Numbered from the stretch's first letter, positions 1 to 8,890 are shown. The stretch: 34,149 nucleotides of DNA from a bacterium (GCA_004321715.1 SGYN01000018.1:1-34149); one strand, 5' to 3'. Program-made: numbers and translations. The notes: generated by a model not told the origin, from the letters alone.

Positions 1-2
1 AT

Positions 3-746
3 GATATAACCTTAGCGGCAGGTGATGGGGTAGTCATTAATGATGGAGGTACTATGGCTCAAGCTGAAGTCTCCGATTTTGCTACGTATGTTTCTATTAA
101 TATTACTGATGGAGCAGTTGGTACAGATGACTTAGCAGCTAATGCAGTTGATGGTACAAAAATTCAACTTGGTTCTGATGCTGAAGGTGATATTATGTAT
201 TATGATGGAACTAATTATGTACGTCTTGCTAAGGGTGCTGATGATCAGATCTTAGCAATGAATGGTAATGTACCTAATTGGCAGAACGAAGCACGACCAG
301 TAGCACCACCAACACCAAATAGCAGTTCTGATAGAAGATTCAAAAAGAATATTTCTACCGTATCTGGTGCATTACAGAAACTCAGCAAGCTAAATCCAGT
401 GAATTATGACTGGCGTCAAGATGAATTCGAGCATAAAGGGTTTGGTGATAAGAAGCAGTGGGGTTTCATTGCGCAAGAAATCAAAGAAATTTTCCCTGAG
501 TTAGTTGGAAAAGATGATGAGGATTTCTTAACCTTGAATTATCAAGGTTTTGTACCACTTCTAACTAAAGCTGTTCAAGAGCAACAAGAAGAAATCGATA
601 GTCAACAGAAAGAAATCGACGCATTAAAATCACAATTACAAATGATTATGGATATGTTGGATAACGATATGAGTGATAAAACGGATAGCAAAAAAGATAA
701 TGATAATAAAAAACCAGTAAAACTCAGTATGGCAACGCAAAAATAA
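3..746 (+). CDS. Surface/tail-fibre-like protein with C-terminal S74 chaperone domain, 5' partial
   Basis: The frame is open from base 3, so the true start lies upstream; the ATG at 54 is internal. The N-terminal half has low-complexity, fibre-like repeats (GTDDLAANAVDGTKI, then a YYDGTNYVRL stretch). From about base 321 comes a typical Peptidase_S74 intramolecular chaperone domain: the SSDRRFKKNI start with the Ser expected to act in self-cleavage (codon 327-329), then NPVNYDW, WGFIAQEI and FPELV. A C-terminal coiled coil follows (LLTKAVQEQQEEIDSQQKEI) and a Lys/Asp-rich tail. S74 domains trimerise fibres and spikes and then usually cleave themselves off. Outside phages they occur at the end of large secreted proteins of FCB bacteria, which fits here because no phage genes follow and a T9SS cargo gene starts 12 bases downstream. 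Domain call firm; host protein role unknown. Confidence 0.8.
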   Translation, partial: DITLAAGDGVVINDGGTMAQAEVSDFATYVSINITDGAVGTDDLAANAVDGTKIQLGSDAEGDIMYYDGTNYVRLAKGADDQILAMNGNVPNWQNEARPVAPPTPNSSSDRRFKKNISTVSGALQKLSKLNPVNYDWRQDEFEHKGFGDKKQWGFIAQEIKEIFPELVGKDDEDFLTLNYQGFVPLLTKAVQEQQEEIDSQQKEIDALKSQLQMIMDMLDNDMSDKTDSKKDNDNKKPVKLSMATQK

Positions 747-758
747 CTGGATTAACGT

Positions 759-2636
759 ATGAATAACGCTATGTATAGAATTATCCTATTATTTTTTCTG
801 TGTACGCAGATTATGATTGGACAAGATTACCAGATGCGTATGTCTGGGTTTAGTTCTATGTCCAATAACTCTTCGTATTCAGAAGGATGGTGGGATGATG
901 GTGTCCAAATTAAAGGTTCATTGGGTGCTCCAGTCATATCTCAGAGCACCGGAGCTGGCGTAGGTCTTACTTCTGGTTTTTGGGTAGTAACACAAGGTTT
1001 TTACACCCAACCACCCACAGTAGAACAGTTTATCATAATGGATGATGAATTGAATGTCGGAGAAGGCGTAAATCTGAAGGCTCAGTTTTCCGATTTTAAT
1101 GGAATTCTTAGCGCAAGGATTTATGTAAATATTGGTGGGGCGGATAGTGTTATTTCTTTTCCAATGGAACGAAGTGATTCTACATTTACTGCATTTATTC
1201 CTGATTCGCTGGTTAAGATTCAGAATTTTATTGTAAGCGCAGAAGTGGTAGATAGTCTAAGCTATGCTGCAAGAAGTACGTACTTAAGTGCGCCAGTGCG
1301 TTTTGGCGCAGATGACCCGACTTCGCGGGTAGATGATAGCGCCTATCCATCCGGTGTGCCAGATGAAAAATGGCGTTTGGTATCATTTCCTGGAGAATTA
1401 GAAAACGGTAAGCTTACCAGCAAAGGGTTGAGTGAAAAACATATATTCTATTCACGAGATTGGGAAACAAATGAGTGGTTCGTGCCAGATACATTGTATT
1501 TAGGAGAAGCGTACTGGTTTAAACATATATATAACAAAGATATTGATTTCACACCAGGGGCTGGTGTTTCCTTACCATTAGAATCTTATGATATGGAATT
1601 GTTTCCAGGTTGGAATTTTATTGGTAACCCATTTTTTGTTAGCGTACCAATTGTTTTAGATCAAGGTGACTTTAATGGTCCTTATTCCTATGGTATCGAT
1701 GATAAGGATGGTTGGAGTGAAGTGGTCTCCGAAATGCAACCGTGGGGTGGATATTTGGTTTATAATAATACAGATACTCTCCAAACTATCGAGCTAAAGC
1801 CAACATCGCTAGTAGAAGCCAATTCGGATACAGCATTTTCTTTAAATCAAAATCGTCAGATATCGAAATTACCACCACGTGTTGCCATGAATTCATGGCG
1901 TTTGCGAATAAGTGCAGATTCAGAAAATTATTTTGACCACAACAACTATATAGGTCGTGATTTTCGTTCTAATGAAGGGTTAGATCGTGGGGATATTTAT
2001 GAACCTCCAATGATTGATGGACATCTTGCGGTAGGATTATCACCAGAGGCCGATGGAGGATACTATCATACTACAGATATACGCTCTGTTAATAAAACAA
2101 ATGGTGTATGGGATTTACGTATTTTAGCCGGGAAAAAAGATGGACCAGTAGATGTGCAATTCCATTCTGTAAAGGAAACACCTGAAAATATTGTTGTTGC
2201 TCTTGTGGACCTTCAAAGTAGAACCCCATATCGCGATATCATGGAAACAGGAATTACTATTGCAGAAAAATCAACCGTTGGTTACGATATGAAAATGGTA
2301 ATAGGGGAAGAAGATTTTGTGAATAATGAAATTCAACGCATCTTGGATGGAATGCCTACCCAATATTCATTGGGGTATAATTATCCCAACCCATTTAATG
2401 CCAATACACGTTTGGATTATTCATTACCCGTTCGATCTCATGTAAGTATTCGGTTGTATAATATGTTGGGTCAGGAAGTAGCTGTGCTGGTTAATGAAGA
2501 GCAGCCATATGGTAATCGCTATGTAGTTTGGGATGGACTCAATAATCAAGGAAGTGCAGTAGCTTCTGGAGTATATCTAGCGGAGTTTAGAGCTGGTAGT
2601 TTTCTTGCAACACGCAAGATGATTTTGATGAAATAA
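759..2636 (+). CDS. Secreted protein with T9SS type A sorting domain
   Basis: A 625-residue exported protein. The signal peptide is most natural if translation starts at the second Met (base 771, MYRIILLFFLCTQIMIGQ); the first ATG at 759 adds four residues. There is no clear ribosome binding site. The middle is beta-rich with no catalytic motif that I recognise; segments such as LFPGWNFIGNPFF recur in large FCB extracellular proteins. The last ~85 residues are a classic type IX secretion sorting domain: NYPNPFNANT, then SIRLYNMLGQEV, VVWDG, SGVYLAEF and the terminal TRKMILMK. This predicts export through T9SS and cleavage or anchoring at the cell surface. It follows the S74 gene by 12 bases and probably shares its transcript. 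Confidence 0.85.
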   Translation: MNNAMYRIILLFFLCTQIMIGQDYQMRMSGFSSMSNNSSYSEGWWDDGVQIKGSLGAPVISQSTGAGVGLTSGFWVVTQGFYTQPPTVEQFIIMDDELNVGEGVNLKAQFSDFNGILSARIYVNIGGADSVISFPMERSDSTFTAFIPDSLVKIQNFIVSAEVVDSLSYAARSTYLSAPVRFGADDPTSRVDDSAYPSGVPDEKWRLVSFPGELENGKLTSKGLSEKHIFYSRDWETNEWFVPDTLYLGEAYWFKHIYNKDIDFTPGAGVSLPLESYDMELFPGWNFIGNPFFVSVPIVLDQGDFNGPYSYGIDDKDGWSEVVSEMQPWGGYLVYNNTDTLQTIELKPTSLVEANSDTAFSLNQNRQISKLPPRVAMNSWRLRISADSENYFDHNNYIGRDFRSNEGLDRGDIYEPPMIDGHLAVGLSPEADGGYYHTTDIRSVNKTNGVWDLRILAGKKDGPVDVQFHSVKETPENIVVALVDLQSRTPYRDIMETGITIAEKSTVGYDMKMVIGEEDFVNNEIQRILDGMPTQYSLGYNYPNPFNANTRLDYSLPVRSHVSIRLYNMLGQEVAVLVNEEQPYGNRYVVWDGLNNQGSAVASGVYLAEFRAGSFLATRKMILMK

Positions 2637-2675
2637 TTTTTATTTCCACATTAAATATCATTTTAGATTCAATCC

Positions 2676-3605
2676 ATGCATAAGATATTTCGTTTTTCTT
2701 TTATCTTAATTGTGCTGCAATATGTGTTTATATATGCAGATCCACCCATGAAGCACACTATTACATTGCAACAAAAAAATGCATTCAAAAATGAAGTATT
2801 CAGGTATCTACGATATTTTCGTATTCCAACTAGTGATATTGAATTATCATTTTCGGAAATTGAAAATAATAATATTCTATTTTCTGCTGTTGTACAATCA
2901 AGAAGAAATAATTTTGAAGAAGTTCTTGTAAAAACCTATGCTTGTATTGGCCGCGTGATGATTGCAGTACCAGATGGTAAGATGAATAAAGGTCAACTAT
3001 TAATATTACCATCGATTATTAATGTCCAATGTCATGTTCCTGTTGGAAGAGATGATACGTATTTTTCTACAACTGCAAATACCAAAGAGGTAATCCAATT
3101 TACTAATGGTGTGATAACGGCAGAGGGGTTCCTTACTACGCTGAAAGAAACCATGGATGGATCTTTTGTACCCTATTCAAATAAATCTGTATCTAGTATT
3201 ATGAATACTGATGTTGATTTTGAGAATTTGATTGCAGTACGCATGGCATTAGAAGGGAAAAACAACCCAAGGCTTTCTAGTGTACTTACACTAGCAAGCA
3301 AAGCAAAATATATACCTGGTCTAGAAAAAAAAATTGAAGTAATGATGCTGGATAAAATAAAATCAAAACACTGGGATTTAATGACTGAAACGTTTGGTTA
3401 TTCTCCGTCCGACAAACAGATAAAACGAATAGGAAAACAAGTATTTTATCACATTCAAATGGAGTCTACAGATATAATCAATACCCATATGAATGATTCC
3501 TTGCGTTATGTATGGAAAGGGAGAAGATATCCAGAGCCCTTAAACGTGTATTATCGTGATTATAATGCGAAGTATGGAATTAAAAGACCTAGTATTAACA
3601 ATTAA
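2676..3605 (+). CDS. Exported protein of unknown function
   Basis: 309 residues starting with a signal peptide (MHKIFRFSFILIVLQYVFIYA, probable cleavage before DPPMK). The mature part mixes alpha and beta, has only two Cys and shows no catalytic motif or family signature that I can name. It sits 39 bases after the T9SS cargo gene and 14 bases before the LETM1-like gene on the same strand, so co-transcription is likely. A periplasmic or surface location is inferred from the signal peptide only. Confidence 0.7.
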   Translation: MHKIFRFSFILIVLQYVFIYADPPMKHTITLQQKNAFKNEVFRYLRYFRIPTSDIELSFSEIENNNILFSAVVQSRRNNFEEVLVKTYACIGRVMIAVPDGKMNKGQLLILPSIINVQCHVPVGRDDTYFSTTANTKEVIQFTNGVITAEGFLTTLKETMDGSFVPYSNKSVSSIMNTDVDFENLIAVRMALEGKNNPRLSSVLTLASKAKYIPGLEKKIEVMMLDKIKSKHWDLMTETFGYSPSDKQIKRIGKQVFYHIQMESTDIINTHMNDSLRYVWKGRRYPEPLNVYYRDYNAKYGIKRPSINN

Positions 3606-3619
3606 TTATTTCATTTTAT

Positions 3620-4057
3620 ATGATGGATAAGAAAAAATTAAACATTGATGAAAATAGTATAGAGGCAGATATTATTGATCATATTAATGAAGCTTCCTTA
3701 GAAAATATTATAACTACCTTGCCTGTACCTGTGGAGAATGTCGATGTTACAGATAATGATTTAGAACAAAAAAGTTTGGAGGATAAACTTGCCAATATTT
3801 TTATGGCCATTAAGAATGAAAAAGAAGAGACCAAAGAATTGGCCCAATTATTAAAAAAATATGCAGAACAAAAAGGAAGTTTATCATCAGGAGAAATGAA
3901 AAAAGTGAAGGAACAGTTTTCTGATATATTAAAGATGGCTGGATTATCAATTCCTATCATTATGCCATTTAGTTTTGTGATCATACCTTTAATAATGAAG
4001 CTAGGTCAAAAAGTAGGCGTGAATATTTTACCAACATCTTTTTATGATAATAGCTGA
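3620..4057 (+). CDS. Short LETM1-like membrane protein
   Basis: 145 residues; ATG codons at 3620 and 3623 are both possible starts. The first ~75 residues are acidic and probably disordered. The C-terminal part (about residues 85-141) resembles the start of the LETM1 domain: a basic amphipathic stretch (SSGEMKKVKEQFSDIL), a hydrophobic segment (MAGLSIPIIMPFSFVIIPLI) and the ending VNILPTSF, comparable with the NMLPSTF segment after the membrane helix in LETM1 proteins. LETM1 proteins are known from mitochondria, where they bind ribosomes and affect K+/H+ exchange; bacterial LETM1-like proteins are longer and poorly studied. This one stops where the ribosome-binding part would begin, so it is either a minimal relative or a truncated copy. 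Confidence 0.5.
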   Translation: MMDKKKLNIDENSIEADIIDHINEASLENIITTLPVPVENVDVTDNDLEQKSLEDKLANIFMAIKNEKEETKELAQLLKKYAEQKGSLSSGEMKKVKEQFSDILKMAGLSIPIIMPFSFVIIPLIMKLGQKVGVNILPTSFYDNS

Positions 4058-4079
4058 TTGGATTAATATTCAAAATCCA

Positions 4080-4109
4080 TTGTTTTTATTCAGCATAATT
4101 ATAAATTCC
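4080..4109 (+). promoter_or_regulatory. Possible Bacteroidota-type promoter for tRNA-Ala
   Basis: TTG at 4080-4082, a 19-base spacer, then TAAATTCC at 4102-4109, 38 bases before the tRNA. This fits the TTG / TAnnTTTG layout (-33/-7) of Bacteroidota housekeeping promoters, and two other tRNA genes in this window have the same arrangement. The region is AT-rich, so chance matches are easy. Confidence 0.35.
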
Positions 4110-4147
4110 CGAGCTTTTTTTGAAGATAGATAGTAATATAACGTTTT

Positions 4148-4220
4148 GGGGCCGTAGCTCAGTTGGGAGAGCGCCTGAATGGCATTCAGGAGGTCGTCGG
4201 TTCGATCCCGTCCGGCTCCA
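4148..4220 (+). tRNA. tRNA-Ala(GGC)
   Basis: 73 bases forming a complete cloverleaf. The acceptor stem GGGGCCG pairs with CGGCTCC and includes the G3:U70 wobble that identifies alanine tRNAs. The anticodon loop ATGGCAT gives anticodon GGC; the T arm contains GGTTCGATCC. Discriminator base A; CCA is not encoded. The start codon of the next gene is only 13 bases past the discriminator, with no terminator between. Confidence 0.97.
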
Positions 4221-4233
4221 CAGGTAAATTTGT

Positions 4234-5931
4234 ATGATAAAGTTAAAAAAATATATTTTCTTTATGATGGTTGGATTGTTTGTATTTACAAGCTGTTCAT
4301 CAACAAGACAAATAATGTCAGGATATCGCCGTGGAATGTTAATCCCTGAATCAATAGAACCTTACCCAGAGCCAACTGCTCGATCATTATTACTTGGAAA
4401 ATTGACGCCACCCCGTACATGTTATGATGTAACATTTTATGATATGAATATAGATATTGATATTGATAGAAGAACAATTGCTGGATATGTGGATTTTCAT
4501 TCTGTTGCTAAGGATAATTTTGTGAAGTTACAGTTTGATTTGGCAAAAAATATGGTGGTTGATGAAGTAAATTTTGGAGGAAAAAGTCTGCCTTATACCC
4601 GAGAAGAAGATGCCGTTTTTGTTACTTTTCCTCAAGTTAATAAAGACGATTCATTTCAATTTCGAGTAACATATCATGGTCAACCAATAGAAGCAAAACA
4701 ACCACCTTGGGATGGTGGATTTGTGTGGAAAACAGATAAAGCAGGGAGAGATTTTATTGGTGTTGCATGTGAAGGCGATGGCGCAAGTTTATGGTGGCCA
4801 AATAAAGATCATCCAACGGAAGAACCCGATAGTATGGCTATCAATGTTACTGTTCCAAGTGATATTATGTGTGTAGCCAATGGGCAGTTACGTGAAACAA
4901 TTCAAACAGATGTAAAAACAACCTATAAATGGTTTGTATCCAACCCCATTAATAATTATAACGTATCCGTTAATATTGCTAATTATGCAGTTATTAATGA
5001 TACAATTCATTCTATTACAGGTATACAGCCTGCTCAATATTATGTACTGGATTATAATGAAGATGTAGCAAGAGAACATTTTAAAGAAGCGCGGGATATG
5101 ATGCGTTCATTGGAAAAGTTTTTTGGTCCATTTCCTTGGTGGGAAGATGGATATAAACTAGTAGAAACCCCTTATTTAGGAATGGAGCATCAATCTGCGA
5201 TTGCATATGGGAATGATTTTAAAACCTACGATAGCGGAGTTCGTACTATATATGGATATATTGATTATATAACACTTCACGAGACTGCACACGAATGGTG
5301 GGGGAATAATATCACTGCTTGTGACGGAGCAGATGTATGGTTACACGAAGGTTTCGGCATGTATACGGAGGTTTTATATGTTGAGGATAGATTGGGATAC
5401 CCAATGAGTATCCATTATCTATTGGAAAGAAGAAAAGGGATTAGAAATCGTCGAGCAATTGTAGGTCCAAGGGACGAATATTATTGGGGATTTGAAGATG
5501 CATACAACAAAGGAGCCTGGATTTTACATACGTTGCGGAATGTATTGGATGATGATACGATGTTTTTTGGTATTCTTTCTGGTTTTCAAAAAGATTTCGC
5601 AAAGCAAATTGTTTGTACAGAAGATCTTGTAGAATATATTAATGAAGTAACGGGGAAAGATTTTCATGCATTTTTTAATCAGTACATTTTTGATCGTAGA
5701 CCACCTGTTTTAGAGTATAATATTACAGATAACAAATTATTCTATCGATATAATGGTATTGTAGATGGTTTTACAATGCCCATTAATGTATTAGTGAATA
5801 AAGAAGAAATACGCCTACAACCATCCACTACGACTCAGGAACTAGACATACCTGATTATGCAACAGTTCAAATAATGGATTGGGAGTATTTAATCGTGAA
5901 AAAAGAAAATAGTATATTAAAAATAAATTAA
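4234..5931 (+). CDS. M1 family zinc aminopeptidase-like lipoprotein
   Basis: 565 residues. The N-terminus is a lipoprotein signal with lipobox FTSC (Cys about residue 21), so the enzyme is probably anchored in the envelope. An N-terminal beta domain precedes the gluzincin catalytic domain. The zinc motif is complete: H349-E350-T-A-H353 with the third ligand E372 (HEXXH-X18-E), and a likely catalytic Tyr at 424 (YNKGAW). The substrate-binding GXMEN motif appears as GMEHQSAIAYGN, a variant I associate with FCB members of the family. M1 enzymes cut N-terminal residues from peptides; a role in periplasmic peptide use is inferred. The gene starts 13 bases after tRNA-Ala without a Shine-Dalgarno sequence, so it may be expressed from the tRNA promoter. 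Confidence 0.92.
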   Translation: MIKLKKYIFFMMVGLFVFTSCSSTRQIMSGYRRGMLIPESIEPYPEPTARSLLLGKLTPPRTCYDVTFYDMNIDIDIDRRTIAGYVDFHSVAKDNFVKLQFDLAKNMVVDEVNFGGKSLPYTREEDAVFVTFPQVNKDDSFQFRVTYHGQPIEAKQPPWDGGFVWKTDKAGRDFIGVACEGDGASLWWPNKDHPTEEPDSMAINVTVPSDIMCVANGQLRETIQTDVKTTYKWFVSNPINNYNVSVNIANYAVINDTIHSITGIQPAQYYVLDYNEDVAREHFKEARDMMRSLEKFFGPFPWWEDGYKLVETPYLGMEHQSAIAYGNDFKTYDSGVRTIYGYIDYITLHETAHEWWGNNITACDGADVWLHEGFGMYTEVLYVEDRLGYPMSIHYLLERRKGIRNRRAIVGPRDEYYWGFEDAYNKGAWILHTLRNVLDDDTMFFGILSGFQKDFAKQIVCTEDLVEYINEVTGKDFHAFFNQYIFDRRPPVLEYNITDNKLFYRYNGIVDGFTMPINVLVNKEEIRLQPSTTTQELDIPDYATVQIMDWEYLIVKKENSILKIN

Positions 5932-5998
5932 ATGGTATTTAGGATAAACCATACCAATTAGATAAGTTCGAAAAATTTAATACAGGATTAAGTAAAAT

Positions 5999-6532
5999 AT
6001 GAGAGAAGATCATTATTTATCGCTATTTAAAGTACTAGATAGTGAACAGCAAATTATTACAAGAACAGACCAAAAAGCATTTACGATGCTTTCTTTAATG
6101 GGGGTATTTATGGTGTTCTTTTTAGTTCACTTTCCTAAAATACAAATTAACTGGTTCAACTTTATTATGCTTATACTCTATCTAGTTACAGCTCTGTTGG
6201 CGCTTATCCAATTAATTATGGTAATAAACCCTAGAATTAAGAGAAGAGAAATGCAGGATGATTTACCATTAAAAAACCCTACCTATTTTAAGGGTATTGT
6301 AAGTTTTAAAAGTGCAAAAGAGTATGGAAAATATTTGCGAAAAATTATGGATGATGATTCTAGATCTTATACGATGTTTGCAAATCAAGTATATTCAGTT
6401 GCTTCGATCAACGAGTACAAACATGGTCATATGCAAAAGGCAATTCGCTTTTTTGCGGTCGCGATTATATCTGAGCTATTAATTGTAATGTCTGTAGCAT
6501 ATACGAGATCTTTACCTTTTTTATTCGGTTAA
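5999..6532 (+). CDS. PycTM-like (Pycsar effector-type, DUF5706) membrane protein
   Basis: 177 residues with two adjacent transmembrane helices (about 26-44 and 51-73) and a third hydrophobic segment near the C-terminus (about 150-170). The layout matches the PycTM family: an N-terminal helix with TDQKAFTMLSLMGVFM, a Pro-Arg step after TM2 (INPRIKRRE), then YFKGIVSFKSAKEYGKYLR, FANQVYSVASI and HMQKAIRFF. In Pycsar anti-phage systems such proteins act as membrane-damaging effectors switched on by cCMP or cUMP made by a neighbouring cyclase. No cyclase is present here; the neighbours are a peptidase and a collagen-like lipoprotein. Stand-alone members exist, so a defence role is unproven. The family call rests on motif pattern only. 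Confidence 0.65.
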   Translation: MREDHYLSLFKVLDSEQQIITRTDQKAFTMLSLMGVFMVFFLVHFPKIQINWFNFIMLILYLVTALLALIQLIMVINPRIKRREMQDDLPLKNPTYFKGIVSFKSAKEYGKYLRKIMDDDSRSYTMFANQVYSVASINEYKHGHMQKAIRFFAVAIISELLIVMSVAYTRSLPFLFG

Positions 6533-6535
6533 TCA

Positions 6536-7090
6536 ATGAATAGATATTTTACTATTTTATTTTGTGTATTGATTGTGGCAGTTGGCTGCGCTCCAAAAGC
6601 TATCCCTGGACCGGATGGTAAGCAGGGTCCTACAGGTCAAAGAGGTCAAAAAGGCCTTGAAGGATCGCAAGGTGAAAGAGGGTTGCAAGGTCCTCCTGGT
6701 CCAAAAGGTGAACCAGGGAAATCAATCAGTGCAGAAGTGCTTAATAATTTGAAACAAAAATTAGATTTACTTGATTCTTCAATGGATAAGAAGGAAAAGA
6801 TCTGTGCATTAATATCATACAAAGAAGGTATTGCGCCTCCAATTCTTGGTTTTGCTGCATTAACTACAAATGGAAAAATATTGTTTATGAAAAACCCAAG
6901 TCCAATTTCAATCGGTAGTAAATTTGAATTTCAAGTCCAGATTGCTGATCGTCCAGATTTTGTTGCTTTAAATGTTTTGGATGGTTCAGAAGGTGAAAAA
7001 ACATTTTACGTTGCTATTACTGCAGATGGACATCATTATTACTCTGAAGATCTAAAAAAATGGAATTCCCAAGGTCAGAGTTCATTTTAA
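6536..7090 (+). CDS. Lipoprotein with collagen-like Gly-X-Y repeats
   Basis: 184 residues. A lipoprotein signal (lipobox VAVGC, Cys18) is followed at once by 13 uninterrupted Gly-X-Y triplets (residues 25-63, with GPP, GPK, GEP, GER), the signature of a bacterial collagen-like triple helix. A short helical trimerisation-like segment follows (about 66-85, NNLKQKLDLLDSSMDKK) and then a C-terminal globular domain without a known motif. Predicted arrangement: lipid-anchored trimeric stalk carrying a small head. The start codon lies 3 bases after the PycTM-like stop, so the two genes are probably co-transcribed. A rho-independent terminator follows. Confidence 0.85.
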   Translation: MNRYFTILFCVLIVAVGCAPKAIPGPDGKQGPTGQRGQKGLEGSQGERGLQGPPGPKGEPGKSISAEVLNNLKQKLDLLDSSMDKKEKICALISYKEGIAPPILGFAALTTNGKILFMKNPSPISIGSKFEFQVQIADRPDFVALNVLDGSEGEKTFYVAITADGHHYYSEDLKKWNSQGQSSF

Positions 7091-7117
7091 ATAGTTAAAT
7101 TTTATTAAAAAATATTT

Positions 7118-7151
7118 AAGGCCTTGAATCACTAGATTTGGGCCTTTTTTT
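7118..7151 (+). terminator. Rho-independent terminator
   Basis: AAGGCC (7118-7123) pairs with GGCCTT (7141-7146), followed by a run of seven T (7145-7151). It ends the transcript of the collagen-like lipoprotein gene. Confidence 0.75.
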
Positions 7152-7168
7152 GTTTTAGTATACATCAC

Positions 7169-8881
7169 ATGATTACGTGTGTTATCAGTTTATTGTTGTC
7201 TTTTAGTTTTCTTACTGCTTCGGATCCTATTGGTATTGATGGACTTTGGAGTGATTGGGATTCAGTTCCTATTGCCGTTATAGATCAAGAAAACGATTAT
7301 AATGGAGATGATTGGGCAGAATTAAAAATATCTAATGATGGCGAGTTCTTGTTTTTAAAGATTGTACTGCATAGCGAAGAAACCTTACTCCAAAATTGGA
7401 ATAATTTTTACTTATATATTGATGCAGATGTTGATTCATTAACTGGAGATCCTTTTCGAGGGTTAGGAGCCGAGCTAAAGTGGCATTTTGGTGATCGTTC
7501 TGGACAATATTTTGTACAAGATGGAGTAATTGATATATATCAAAACGATCTTACCTTACGACAAGCACCTACTGTTACAAGTAATCAATTTGAAATTGCT
7601 ATTGCCCTAGATTCTTTTGTATTAAATAATCCGGACTCTGTTGCAATTATTTTCAATAGTAATTACGATAATGGTGATTTGATGCCAAATGAATGGGGAG
7701 GGGTCATTTATCATATAGATTCTACTGAAGTTGAGGAATTAGAGCCTATATCATTAGAAAAATCTGGTATTCGTTTAGTGAGTTACAATACGTATAACAC
7801 GGGTATTGTTGAATCAGAGCGCCAACCATACTTTCAAAGAATATTTCAAGCATTAGATCCAGATATAATTGCCTTGCAAGAGCACAGTGAATGGGATGAA
7901 ATAGGCGATATTATATCCAGCTGGTTGCCAAATAATACATGGTACCAAGGATATACATTTCGTGATCTTGTAATTGTAAGCAAGTATCCTATTTTAGAAG
8001 AGGCAAATTTAATTAGTTCTGAAAGATCAATGTGCTCTTTACTAGAAGTTGATAATCCAAATCAACCTTATTTGCTAATAATAAATTCCCATTTTTCCTG
8101 CTGCGATAATGATGATGATAGGCAGGAACAGGTAGATGAATTAGTCCAAGTTCTTCGACAATGGATACTATACGGTGATGGTCCATTTGATTTACCTGAT
8201 AATACACCAATTTTTCACGTAGGCGACTTTAATTTTGTTGGATATAAACAACAAATTAGTACGGTAACCAATGGTGATATATATGATGAATCATCATATG
8301 GCAATGATTTTCCATTGGATTGGGATGGTAGTTCAGTTACCGATCTTTTCTCAATACACACACACAAACGTATGGCATACACTTGGCGAAAAGATGAGAG
8401 TTCATATAATCCTGGAAAATTAGATTATATTATTTATACCGACAGTAATATTTCTATATCAAAACATTTTGTGCTAAACACCCTATCTATGCCTGATAGC
8501 GTTTTAATTGAATGGGAATTAGAGTCAGATGACACGAATGAAGCTTCGGATCATTTGCCTAGAGTAGCGGACTTTGCAACAAATGATCTTGTTGTTACGG
8601 AAGAGATAAGTACAGTTAATCGCTTTGCTTTACACAGGCCCTATCCTAATCCATTCAATGCCAGGGTTGCTATTCCAATTTATTTGGAAAGAAACAAACA
8701 CATACAGTTACATATCTATGATATAAATGGACGATTTGTCAGTGTACTAGCAGATGATATATTTATGTCTGGAAAAAAAGTATTTTATTGGGATGGAAAT
8801 TCATACGCAAATGGTATATATTTTGTTCAGTTACTCATTGATAAAGAAGTGCAAACGCAGAAAATTATTTTATTAAAATAA
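7169..8881 (+). CDS. Secreted endonuclease/exonuclease/phosphatase-family protein with T9SS sorting domain
   Basis: 570 residues in four parts: signal peptide (about 1-18), an N-terminal beta domain like a CBM9/DOMON module (IDGLWSDWDSVPIAV, then EFLFLKIVL), an EEP-fold catalytic domain, and a T9SS type A sorting tail beginning at YPNPFNAR and ending KIILLK. Catalytic features of the EEP fold are visible: LQEH (metal-binding Glu238), GDFN (Asp353, Asn355) and SDH (Asp461, His462). The family hydrolyses phosphodiester or phosphomonoester bonds in nucleic acids, lipids or inositol phosphates; the substrate here is unknown. A secreted nuclease or phosphatase for nutrient scavenging is an inference. 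The catalytic domain has a small Cys/Asp-rich insert (SCCDNDDD). Confidence 0.88.
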   Translation: MITCVISLLLSFSFLTASDPIGIDGLWSDWDSVPIAVIDQENDYNGDDWAELKISNDGEFLFLKIVLHSEETLLQNWNNFYLYIDADVDSLTGDPFRGLGAELKWHFGDRSGQYFVQDGVIDIYQNDLTLRQAPTVTSNQFEIAIALDSFVLNNPDSVAIIFNSNYDNGDLMPNEWGGVIYHIDSTEVEELEPISLEKSGIRLVSYNTYNTGIVESERQPYFQRIFQALDPDIIALQEHSEWDEIGDIISSWLPNNTWYQGYTFRDLVIVSKYPILEEANLISSERSMCSLLEVDNPNQPYLLIINSHFSCCDNDDDRQEQVDELVQVLRQWILYGDGPFDLPDNTPIFHVGDFNFVGYKQQISTVTNGDIYDESSYGNDFPLDWDGSSVTDLFSIHTHKRMAYTWRKDESSYNPGKLDYIIYTDSNISISKHFVLNTLSMPDSVLIEWELESDDTNEASDHLPRVADFATNDLVVTEEISTVNRFALHRPYPNPFNARVAIPIYLERNKHIQLHIYDINGRFVSVLADDIFMSGKKVFYWDGNSYANGIYFVQLLIDKEVQTQKIILLK

Positions 8882-8890
8882 TTCAAATCT

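Noticed and set aside
2830-3012. Open frames on the minus strand (also at 3679-3984, 9834-10100, 20475-20786 and elsewhere)
   Set aside because: They lie inside well-supported plus-strand genes, have no family motifs, and reflect low stop density opposite AT-rich coding sequence.
5932-5975. Inverted repeat TGGTAT...ATACCA after the M1 peptidase gene
   Set aside because: Only six weak base pairs and no T run; not enough to call a terminator.
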